Source of the DNA: Argyresthia goedartella
Lineage: Eukaryota; Arthropoda; Insecta; Lepidoptera; Argyresthiidae
Direction: 5' to 3'
NCBI GenBank assembly: GCA_949825045.1
Contig: OX463827.1
Coordinates: 6,532,501-6,596,500, forward strand
DNA length: 64,000 nt
Notes under the pieces: model-generated
Database searches by the model: none
What the model was told of the DNA's origin: nothing
The model's input: only the letters and a program-made list of their open reading frames with translations
Shown: one piece after another, positions 33,691 through 42,808 of the stretch
How the letters are laid out: each line of letters begins with the position of its first letter
Numbering within the stretch: the first letter of the stretch is position 1
Made by a program: the position numbers and the translations under genes

Positions 33691-34804
33691 ACCTTTGAAC
33701 ATTTTCTAGGTAGGTACTAAGGTAACATAGAAAAATGATTTTCTCAAACATGCTCCGAAATTCGTATTTTGTTTGAAAAACGAACACGCCTAATTTTTGT
33801 CCGCCCAAAATTAAAACTCACTTGTTACACTCCTCGGAGTATAATAATCCTACCAAAATCCATTATTTCCCGCTACGTGTTCTTTTATAATAATCTGACA
33901 GTTTCATATTAATTCGGTAAGACTTGGGACAATCAGCGTTCAGCCATGCAACCCGCTCGTTTTTCAAAACAGTGTGTGTTTTTTTTATTATGCTCTTTAA
34001 ATTATCTATGGTTAGAAACAACATTTTTAAGTAATAAAATAAGCGGCAATTTCAGTTGATAGTTCGTAGATTTATTTAATGTAATTAATTTTTTTATAGA
34101 ATTTTAATTTATTTCCCTGCATTTTTTTTTTTTGAGAAAATTACCGTACAAGCCCCAGCGGAAATGGCAATTTCCGACTTTCCCCGCCACGGCAGTAATG
34201 TACTATTTCAATTTGTGTTCCGGTGGTCAGAGTAGAATTAATTGCATTTATAAAATAGGATGATATTTCAATGATACAAAAAACATATATTATATTTTCG
34301 TATTTATTTAATAAAAAGTAATTTTATAAAGTAAACAAAAGATGACGTACAGTGTAAGCCCGAAACGAAACTCATCTCAACAATTCAAAATAATAGTTTA
34401 CATCTAGCTTATCAATTATATATCTTTTACATTACTATCACACAGATTCATTCTTTGCAGTAATTAATTAATAGTAAAGTGTCGATACGTACTATACATA
34501 GTTACATTATTTTACACGTAGCGTTTAAGCAGATAATGAAGCTACCATTACATTGCGCAGACCGCGTTCATATGACAAAGAATCTCAGATGGTTAAGAGA
34601 AGTTCAAATATAATTTTCAACATACTTGCTCATAAAATGGCTCTAATTTAACCGCCATTAGGCACATAATGACACCTGTAATCAAACTGTGACTTTTTCA
34701 TTGCTATAATTCACAAGTGACATAAAGGGTTTTATTTTTTAAATTATTGGTTGAGTTGCTTTGTTCTTAAAAAAGTTACGATACAAAAAAGATCGTCTTC
34801 AATA
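33691..34804. other. Intergenic, no gene seen
   Basis: AT-rich; nothing recognised. Confidence 0.5.
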
Positions 34805-34970
34805 GTACATGTTATGGACGCCGGGCACGCAAGAAACAAGACTGCAAGCCGCGACACTGTCCTGCTCCAACCCGCTAGCGCTGTCTCGCTCGCGCTATGC
34901 TCGCACCGCCGCGACTAGTTAAGCTGGCATAAGCCTGTATATAAGTAGGAACATTTGTAATTTTGATTCA

Positions 34971-36635
34971 AGTCGGCGCCGACTTGATCTCCACGCCGAA
35001 GAATCTTGGGAACGCCACGTCGAGTCCATGGGCGACCACGTCCCCTCCGTGCATCGCCTATGCCGGGATTTGTCGACTACTCCAACTCCCGTCCGACCAA
35101 TCCTGGGCAGCGACGGCCTACCAAGATTTCGAGCCCAAGACCGTGCGAAGATCTTCGCCGAATGCCTCGAGAAGCAGTTCAAGCCGAACCCTACGGATGA
35201 TGTGGAGCACGTCGCAGCAGTCGAGAGACACCTGCGAGAGTACTTCGCCTCGCCGATAGCTCCCGAAGAGGACCCCACCGTCGTCACGCCCGGCCAGATC
35301 ATGCGTGCATTCAGACGTACCAAGCCCAGGAAAGCCCCGGGCGCAGACCGCATACCTAACATGGCGCTGCTACATTTGCCGCCACGTACTGTGGCGGCCG
35401 TTACGCGCCTGTTTAACGGTATCTTGCGCACGGGCCACTTCCCAACCCAATGGAAGGAGGGCTTGGTCATCATGTTGCCCAAGCCGGGCAAGGACTCCAA
35501 GCTGCCTGAGAGCTATCGGCCGATAACTCTACTGAGTACCATCTCAAAGGTGTTTGAGAAACTCCTGCTGGCGAAGCTACTGCCCCACATCCAGCCGCGC
35601 CCGGAACAGTTCGGCTTCAGGCCCGAGCATTCTACGACGCTTCAGCTCACCAGAGTACTGAATGACATGACGGTTTGTTTAAACAAGAAGGAATACACTG
35701 TCGCAGTACTCCTGGACATGGAGAAGGCGTTTGACAGAGTATGGCACGAGGGGTTGCTGTACAAATTGTCGACGTCTCCAGCCCCAAGAAGACTGGTCCA
35801 GATCATCGCCTCCTTCCTGAAGAATCGCCGCTTCCGAGTGATGGTGGAAGACGCCGTCTCCGAGGAACACCCCGTTGCAGCCGGCGTCCCTCAGGGGTCC
35901 TGCCTGTCTCCAGCCTGTTACTCCCAATATACGGACGACATCCCCGTCGCGCCGGGTGCCCAGCTGGCACTCTTCGCCGACGACGCTGCCTACTACGCGT
36001 CGTCGAACCAGGCACGGCACGCTGCCGTCAAACTGCAGCGCACCCTGGACATCTTGCCCGACTGGCTCGCCAAGTGGCGGTTGTCCGTCAACGTTGGGAA
36101 GACGCAGGCGCTCATCACAGGCCAGTCCCCCCTTCCACCACCACTCCAGCTCCAAGGACAGGACATCGCGTGGTCTCCGCAGGTGAAGTACCTGGGAGTG
36201 ACCATCGATCGCCGGCTCACCATGAAGCAACATGTCGACAACGTCGTCAACCAGGTCAAGGTGGCACGCGCCAAGCTGCGTCCACTTCTCGACTCCAGCC
36301 TCCCTCTGAGGGCGAAGCTCGGGATCTACAAGTGCTACGTGAGATCCCGCCTCACCTACGCGGCCCCGGCATGGTACGCCCTGTGCTCGGAGACGAACAA
36401 ACGGAGACTCCGAGCCCAAGAGAACCTCTCTTTGCGTACCATCGTCGACGCCCCCCGCTACGTGAGGAATGCGACGATCCAGAGGGACCTCAGATGGGAA
36501 CCAGTGGACCAGTTTGTCCAGAGGCTGGCGAAGGGCATGTTCGCGCGTGCGGATAGCTCACAACATCCGCATATCCGCGACATGGCGCCGTACCACGCGC
36601 GCCCGCCCGACCGCCGCCGCCTGCCACGCGACTGA
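34971..36635 (+). CDS. Jockey-type LINE ORF2 fragment (reverse transcriptase)
   Basis: The frame is open from the insertion junction to TGA at 36633-36635, about 554 codons. RT blocks in order are TKPRKAPGADRIPN, SYRPITLLSTISKVFEKLL, QFGFRPEHSTTLQL, LLDMEKAFDRVWHEGL, AAGVPQGSCLSPACYSQYTD, the palm motif LFADDAAYYAS and VKYLGVTIDRRLTMKQHV. The C-terminal APRYVRNATIQRDLRWE is typical of the Jockey clade. The endonuclease is missing, so this copy cannot retrotranspose alone, but the remaining frame has no stop. The codons are GC-rich, unlike the AT-rich flanks. The first ATG (35028) is not a real start. Confidence 0.92.
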   Translation, partial: SRRRLDLHAEESWERHVESMGDHVPSVHRLCRDLSTTPTPVRPILGSDGLPRFRAQDRAKIFAECLEKQFKPNPTDDVEHVAAVERHLREYFASPIAPEEDPTVVTPGQIMRAFRRTKPRKAPGADRIPNMALLHLPPRTVAAVTRLFNGILRTGHFPTQWKEGLVIMLPKPGKDSKLPESYRPITLLSTISKVFEKLLLAKLLPHIQPRPEQFGFRPEHSTTLQLTRVLNDMTVCLNKKEYTVAVLLDMEKAFDRVWHEGLLYKLSTSPAPRRLVQIIASFLKNRRFRVMVEDAVSEEHPVAAGVPQGSCLSPACYSQYTDDIPVAPGAQLALFADDAAYYASSNQARHAAVKLQRTLDILPDWLAKWRLSVNVGKTQALITGQSPLPPPLQLQGQDIAWSPQVKYLGVTIDRRLTMKQHVDNVVNQVKVARAKLRPLLDSSLPLRAKLGIYKCYVRSRLTYAAPAWYALCSETNKRRLRAQENLSLRTIVDAPRYVRNATIQRDLRWEPVDQFVQRLAKGMFARADSSQHPHIRDMAPYHARPPDRRRLPRD

Positions 36636-36803
36636 TCATCCAACGGAACACCCCAAGTAAGAAGATTTCCACCGCCCGCGAGGGCCCCCCGATGACCTGT
36701 CCATAGGAGTGGACAGAGGCGCTTCTTCAGGAAGAGATCCGATGATCTGACCATGACTCCCCACGCCCCAGAATGGGTGCGTGAGAGAAAAACTTGATTG
36801 AGG
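34971..36803 (+). mobile_element. Jockey-type LINE, 5'-truncated, in the LTR
   Basis: 1,833 bp bounded by the 11-bp duplication ATTTTGATTCA (34960-34970, 36804-36814). The left junction is in the coding region, so the copy is 5'-truncated. The 3' end has no long poly(A); it reads AAAAACTTGATTGAGG. Confidence 0.9.
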
Positions 36804-36905
36804 ATTTTGATTCATTCGGATACGAGTATTGGAAGAATAAACATCTCAAGAGCGAACTGAGTTTTCCTGAATAGAACCCGAACCACATACAGTCCACAAC
36901 AACTG

Positions 36906-36923
36906 TTGGTCCTTCGAGCCGGA
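36906..36923 (+). other. Primer-binding site, tRNA-Tyr type
   Basis: TGGTCCTTCGAGCCGGAT is complementary to the 3' end of insect tRNA-Tyr (recalled as ending TCCGGCTCGAAGGA plus CCA). It starts four bases after the LTR. Confidence 0.7.
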
Positions 36924-37046
36924 TCCTGGGAAGCAAGAAGAACCTGCCCCTGTACATCGAGGATCAGAACCGATCCTAAGAAGCGCACCGAACGAAGAAA
37001 TTCCACGAGTTACCAAGCCTAGTCTGCGGGCCATTTGCCGATCGCA

Positions 37047-38747
37047 ATGGTCGTCACTCGGAGCCAAGGTGACGCCGCAGACGCGGAAGAGGAACGCCGA
37101 CTCACGGAAGAACGTCTTCGAGAGGAACAGCTGCGCATCGAAATGGAGCGACGTAGAAGGCTGTCAGTGAACCCGCCAGCTTCACCATCGGCGGGCGTAC
37201 CATCGACGTCGGTGCAGTTGCAGTCAACAACCGGGCCGTCAATGGCTCCGGCGACCACTACTGAAACCGGATAGGGGCTGCTGCGTGGAGCAAGATCGCC
37301 GGTGCGGTCGGAACGATCGCACAGATCCACAGCAAGCGCCACTACACGACTACGACTGGCGGAACTGGAAGCAGCGGAGAAATTGTCGGCGCTAAAGAAA
37401 CAAGAACTGGAGCTAGAGGCCGACCTTATCAAGAAGCGACTGGCTGCTCAGGTCTCCGCGATACAAGACGACCAGGAGAGTCTTCATGGGGACCCTATTC
37501 CACCTGCCGCCCGACAACAACGGGTAGACGACTGGCTGTTGACAACGCCTCTCAACGATCGACGAGAGGAAGCGGTCAACACGGAGCAAGAGCGACCAAG
37601 GCAGCTACGATTCGAGCCACAGCGAGGAAGATCACCTACTCCTACCCGACCGAGGAGAGGTGTGGAGGAATTGGCGGAAGCCCTGCAGAAGATGGCACGG
37701 CCGAGGCTGCGTTATGTCGACCTGCCGTCATTCACCGGCTCAGTAAATGAGTGGCTACCCTTCAAGGCCTCCATGCGAGACTCCACCAAGATGTACAACA
37801 TCTCCGCCGCCGAGAACATCCAGCGACTGAGGAGCAGTCTCAAGGGAGAGGCACGAGACGCCGTAGCTGCACTACTTCACACGGCCACGAATCCGGACGT
37901 GATTATGAAGACGTTAGAGCAGTGCTTCGGTCGCCCAGAACTCATCATCGACCGAACTATGGATGAGCTGAAGAAGTTGCCAAAGCCAGGGACATCAGCG
38001 ACGGAGTTGAACAACTTCGCAATCAAGTTGCAAAACACAGTCTGCGTGCTGACAACGATCGACCGGCATGGATACCTGAACAACCCCATGCTGACACGAG
38101 AGGTGCTAGAGAAGCTCAGCCCGCACATCCGCTCGCGCTGGTGTGACTACACAGAACAAGAAGAGGGAACCATGGAGCCAGAGATCGTCGTCCTATCTCA
38201 CTTTCTCATGCGCGAGGCGGACAAAGCTTTACGCCACACGTACGCGCCAGCTACAACGATGACTACGGCAGTGAAGAGAGAGCAGAAGCCTACTGCAACA
38301 CCAAAGAAGAAACCGAGCCCAGTATACAGCGTCGTTGATGAACAGCAGGCAGAACCATGCCCGAGCTGTGAGCAAGCCCATACGCTTCCGCGGTGCCCGA
38401 CCTATAAGGCACTGGAATTGGACAAGCGTTGGGACCTCGTGAAGGAGAAGAAACTATGCTTCAAGTGCATTGAACGGAAGCACCGACGCGGCAATTGCAA
38501 GGCGAAGCCATGCGGCGTGAACGAGTGTCGCCGCCCACATCATCACACGCTACACCAAGGGGAAGAGGCCACGCAGCAACAGAGGACAGAGCCGTCACCA
38601 CCGAGCAGCAGTGAATCAGTCCTGTCAGTAGCAACACGGACCAATCCCGACAAGCGAGCTGTGCTACTGAAGATGTGCCCTGTTGTCATCGCCGGACCAC
38701 GGGGGGAGGTGGAAACCACCAGGGTCCACCATTACCCTCATCTATGA
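37047..38747 (+). pseudogene. BEL/Pao gag with in-frame TAG and 3' frameshift
   Basis: The ATG at 37047 opens a frame with a charged coiled-coil-like N-terminus (EEERRLTEERLREEQ). TAG at 37272-37274 interrupts it, and the same frame continues to 38747. The middle has the BEL/Pao capsid-type domain (DUF1759-like: YVDLPSFTGSVNEWLPFKAS through LEKLSPHIRSRW). Zinc knuckles follow: CPSCEQAHTLPRC and CFKCIERKHRRGNC. The frame then runs into the damaged protease region (KMCPVVIAGPRGEVETT) and ends. In the related family a GSTITLI-type segment follows the catalytic Asp; here a small deletion removed that Asp and shifted the frame. Confidence 0.85.
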
Positions 38748-40257
38748 CGACCTGGCAGAGCAAATCGGCGCTGAGGGACCAAGTCAGCCACTAAAGATGA
38801 ACGGGGTCAACATGACTCAGCAAGAACGAAGAAGCAGACGTGTCACCGTGCAACTCAAAGGCAAGAGCGAGAACGCGCTCTACAAGTTGCAGGCACGCAC
38901 CGTGAAGAACTTGCAGCTTCTACAGCAGTCAATCCCAGTCACGCTGCTGAAGCAAGCACATCTGCGTAACCTGCGGCCAGAAGAAGTGTGCTACGAACGA
39001 GCACGACCCGGCATCCTGGTGGGCACAGATCACTGGGAAATGATCGTATCACGTGAGCTCAAGATCGGCGGCCCCAACGAACCGGCTGGTTCCCGCACTC
39101 AATTGGGCTGGATGATACATGGCACCGCACCACGCAAGACTATCGTCAGCCGCGAAAACATCTTGCACGTGTTCAACACGGAGCACGACGGAGATCAACG
39201 CCTTCAAGAACTGGTGGAGGCGCACTTCCGCATCGACGCGCTCGGCATCACTCACAAACCACGTGTGGGTGACGCAGATCGGCGAGCCATGAACATCGTC
39301 GAGAACACCTTGCGGAAGATCAACGGTGGTTACGAAGTCGGACTACCATGGCGGCGTGACGACGTGACCATGCCGTCAAATTACGATGCGGCACTTCATC
39401 GCCTGCGCAAGATCGAGCAGAAGATGGACGCGGCACCTGACTTCGGCAGAGAATACACCGCGCAGATCGAGAACCTACTGAGCAAGGAGTACGCCGTACC
39501 ATGCGACGGATCGGAGCAGTCGAGCCCGGTCTGCTGGTTCCTTCCACACTTCGCCGTGCAGAACCCAAACAAGCCCGGCAAGACAAGACTGGTATTCGAT
39601 GCGGCGGCCAGAAGCAAGGGCGAGTGCCTAAACGATAAGCTGCTGGAGGGACCGGATCTGCTACAGTCACTGCAGGGGATCGTGTTCCGGTTCCGAGAGA
39701 AGCCCATCGCAGTGACCGCAGACATACAAGAAATGTTTCTGCGAATCAAGATCCGTGCCGAAGATCAACCGGCTCAACAGTTCCTGTGGAGAGGCGTCGA
39801 CCGAACGGGCCTACCTCGCCGATACAAGATGACGAGCATGATCTTTGGCGCAGCGAGCTCACCCTTCATGGCGCATAGCGTGCGCGACCACAACGCACGT
39901 GTACATGCTGAGACACACCCACTCGCTTTGAAGGAGATTATGCGCAGCCACTACATGGATGACCTGGTGGCAAGCTTCAAGGATAAAGAGGAAGCACGGC
40001 GCACCATTGAAGAACTGAGAGCAGTGCACGCAGTCGCCGGCTTCACATTGCGAGGCTGGAATACGAGCCATCGGAGCGTGCTGCAAGGTGTGCCGCCAGA
40101 GCTGTACTCTGCATCATGCCGCAACTCACTGTGCGACAACATGGAGGCCGATGATGGTGAAGATTGGACGACGACGAGAAAAGCGGTGGGGGGCACTCTT
40201 CACGTGCCTCACCTCACGAGCGCTGCACATCGAACTTGTTGCATCGCTCTCCACTGA
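38711..40257 (+). pseudogene. BEL/Pao pol, part 1: protease remnant and reverse transcriptase
   Basis: After the frameshift the pol frame resumes at STITLIYDDLAEQIGAEGPS (protease remainder, no catalytic Asp). It continues through the connector (ELKIGGPNEPAGSRTQLGWM) and an apparently intact RT: KTRLVFDAAARSKGECLND, VTADIQEMFLRIKI with the first catalytic Asp, YKMTSMIFGAASSPFMA, and the palm motif HYMDDLVASF. It reads to about 40125 (GVPPELYSASCRNS) and then enters a shifted, meaningless frame to the stop at 40257. RNase H is deleted. Confidence 0.88.
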
Positions 40258-41017
40258 CTCTGCAATAATGGCGCTGCGACGAATGGCAGCACGAAGAGGA
40301 TGGCCGCGCCTCATGATGTCGGACAACGCCACGAACTTCCGAGGGGCCGACCAAGAACTGCGAGCCGCCTACGCCGAGTGGGCACCTGCGCTGCGAGACG
40401 AGGGACTACTCCACCGTATGGAGTGGCGCTACATCCCTCCAGGCGCGCCGAACCAGGGAGGAGCATGGGAGCGGCTGGTGCGCTCAGTGAAGACCGCGCT
40501 GAGCGTCACCCTGCGAGAGAAGGCGCCGCCAGAAGAAGTGCTGAGGACGCTACTGACCGAAGTCGAGTTCTGGGTCAACGCCCGTCCGTTGACCCATGTC
40601 AGCGTGAGTCATCACGACCCAGAGGCACTCACCCCGAACCACTTCCTGTTGGGGTCATCGACGGGCATGCCGACAACGGGTCCCTGCCAAGAAGACGACC
40701 GACGTGCTTGGAGAGCAAGCCAGGCGCTCGCTGACCACTTCTGGCAACGATGGGTCAAGGAGTACCTGCCGACCCTGGTACCCCGAGGCGAGCCCAGGAA
40801 AGCAGAAGGAGCTCTGCGAGTCGGCGACATCGTGATCATCGTCGACTCTTCTCTACCGCGGAACGTCTGGCCAATGGGAGTCATCGAGCGGACATACCAG
40901 GGACCAGACGGCGGGGTGCGGTCGGCTGACGTGCGCACAAGTACGGGGACATTCCGACGTCCCACCAGGAAGATCGTCATCCTGATGCATGAGGAGGCTG
41001 CGAGCTCGTCGTCCTGA
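40140..41017 (+). pseudogene. BEL/Pao pol, part 2: integrase catalytic core and C-terminus
   Basis: A different frame carries the integrase from PMMVKIGRRREKRWGALFTC onward. It has SRALHIELVASLSTDSAIMA, the second catalytic Asp in MMSDNATNFRGA and the catalytic Glu in GAPNQGGAWERLVRSVK. The C-terminal DUF5641-like segment (LRVGDIVIIVDSSLPRNVWP, GVIERTYQGPDG) follows, and the frame ends MHEEAASSSS. The zinc-binding N-terminal domain and the first catalytic Asp are lost in the deletion that fused it to the RT end. The upstream in-frame codons from 40088 are not integrase. Confidence 0.88.
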
Positions 41018-41044
41018 TGACAAGAGGAGGCTGCGCGAGCTACG

Positions 41045-41056
41045 CCGGGGGGAGAA
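41045..41056 (+). other. Polypurine tract of the BEL/Pao element
   Basis: CCGGGGGGAGAA lies directly before the 3' LTR. Confidence 0.7.
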
Positions 41057-41304
41057 TGTTATGGACGCCGGGCACGCAAGAAACAAGACTGCAAGCCGCG
41101 ACACTGTCCTGCTCCAACCCGCTAGCGCTGTCTCGCTCGCGCTATGCTCGCACCGCCGCGACTAGTTAAGCTGGCATAAGCCTGTATATAAGTAGGAACA
41201 TTTGTAATTTTGATTCATTCGGATACGAGCATTGGAAGAATAAACATCTCAAGAGCGAACTGAGTTTTCCTGAATAGAACCCGAACCACGTACAGTCCAC
41301 AACA
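41057..41304 (+). repeat. 3' LTR of the BEL/Pao element
   Basis: Intact 248-bp LTR, TGTTATGG to CACAACA, followed by GTACA. It contains TATATAAG at about 41187 and AATAAA at about 41239, plausible promoter and polyadenylation signals. Confidence 0.9.
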
Positions 41305-41309
41305 GTACA

Positions 41310-42480
41310 AATAAATTAATGTAGCTAGTGCTTGCACATTTCATGCAACTTCGTATTTAAATGGATAATTTCAACTTGTACGTTTTCAATAAATAAAACT
41401 TTCACTCAAATATCACTTTTGTTTTCTCTGTAATAAAGAAAACTTTGAATTCCCTATTTTGTGCGTGGCTAAAAAAAGCGAAAAGCCAAAAAAAAACCTC
41501 ATTCTTTTAGTCTATGGCCGATCGCTATTGTCAGATGCGCGTGCATAGGAAAACTGATTAATTTTCCCGCCATTGCGAACAATAAATCACAACTCGTTTT
41601 CACTGTTGAAATTAAATGATTTTTTAGTATTATTTTCATCACAAGTGTGTTGAAAAACGTCGTATGATACACCTGTGTATTGATGATTACCGTCCTCGGC
41701 TCTCTTAAGACCCTTACCTAACGGCTCGGGTCTCAGTAGCGCCTCAGCGGTAATCACCAACATTACACACTTGTACCATAATGTAGTATTACCTAGAACG
41801 AGAATATACAACAGCGAAAAATAATAATTAAAGCGTTATATAAAACATACGCCTAGTTTTCACTCAAACCTATTTTATTGGGAACAATTCAATCTATTTT
41901 ATTTCTTAAATCAGTATTTTGAAACTGAGCTAAGATTTAATGACTCGAACGCACTGGCCTCATGTAAACATAGATAGATATTAATATTTGTAACAGTATT
42001 TAATAGATATTTTTTAGGAAACTAAAAAAAATTATAATGAGATTATGTCATATTGCAGATAGAATGTAAAAGCTGTAACCTAAATTAACATTTAATTAAT
42101 TTATAACAATATTTACACTCTTAATGGTATCTTTAAACATTCTTCTATGCAAAATAGATTTTATTTGAAATGCCAAAATAAAATTCGTCAGTTTATATGT
42201 ATTAGAAAAAATATTTATATGGAAAAGCCCCTATTGCTAAACATGATGAATTTGCGCTTTCTAGCACGTCACAAACGCCAGATTCCAAGTGATTGAGTAA
42301 CATTTTCTCATGAGCAACAAAATATTACACAAAATTGAGGAATATCATATTTCTTTTTCAAAACTTGAAACAAGTATTGTGTGTCTAATTCTAATCTGTT
42401 TACTGCACTAGAAATATTAAATTTAAACCTTCCAATAGTCAAAATATTGTGAGTTTTTCGCATGTTTGGACATAATTTCT
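41310..42480. other. Intergenic / possible RCHY1 3' UTR, no gene seen
   Basis: AT-rich. TTTATT at 42160-42165 and 41873-41878 would read AATAAA on the minus strand and could end RCHY1 transcripts. A 74-codon minus-strand frame (41811-41587) is unrecognised. Confidence 0.4.
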
Positions 42481-42648
42481 ATGTAGACAAAAACCTATTC
42501 ACACCGCTGCGAAACTAGCTGGTTCTGGTTCCCAGGTATCTGTAATGGTCGCGTCAGTTTCGCCACAAAAGCCCTAGTCGCCTTCCAAGCATCGCGTTGT
42601 CCGTTCCGCTTCCACAACCTCAGTCGTGGGAGCGCCGAGCTGTACTGG

Positions 42649-42808
42649 TCAGGCCTGGGGCGGCTCATCCATCGGGTTGGCTCTGGGCAGGTCTTCCTGC
42701 TCGGCGCTGCTGGCCTCAGCAGGCTCGAGGGTCGCTGAAGATGCACCGCTTCTGCCAGACCCTGATGATGATGAGGATGACTCACTGGCGTCAGCGTCTG
42801 TGCCCTCC
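42649..42808 (-). CDS. RCHY1: Putative RCHY1 exon 7: acidic, serine-rich alternative tail
   Basis: The acceptor ttactcatttccag precedes G|GAG GGC. Joined to the donor AA|gtgagt in exon 6, it restores AAG (Lys) and continues [18 protein letters not shown]... to DEPPQA and TGA, 52 residues. The frame is in register and the composition is low-complexity acidic/Ser. This rests on splice-site logic only. Confidence 0.6.

Larger units (their letters stand above)
34810..36901 (+). repeat. 5' LTR, interrupted
   Basis: 34810-34970 and 36815-36901 join into a 248-bp LTR equivalent to 41057-41304. The 11-bp ATTTTGATTCA, present once in the other LTR, is duplicated on either side of the LINE. Confidence 0.9.
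34810..41304 (+). mobile_element. BEL/Pao LTR retrotransposon, inactive, 5' LTR split by a LINE
   Basis: The LTRs are 248 bp (34810-34970 plus 36815-36901; 41057-41304), start TGTTATGG and end CACAACA. They are flanked by GTACA at 34805-34809 and 41305-41309. The two LTRs differ at about two positions, so the insertion is fairly young. The interior holds gag and a pol with reverse transcriptase and integrase core. Lesions: TAG in gag (37272), loss of the protease active site with a frameshift (about 38705), a deletion between RT and integrase that removes RNase H and the integrase N-terminus (about 40135), and a Jockey-type LINE in the 5' LTR. Confidence 0.92.

Noticed and set aside
35679..36556. 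Long ORFs in other frames within the Jockey-type LINE
   Set aside because: Shadows of the RT frame; no family similarity.
41587..41811. 74-codon minus-strand ORF with ITAEALLRPEPLGKGLKRAED
   Set aside because: Might be a repeat-derived piece, but I cannot tie it to any family.
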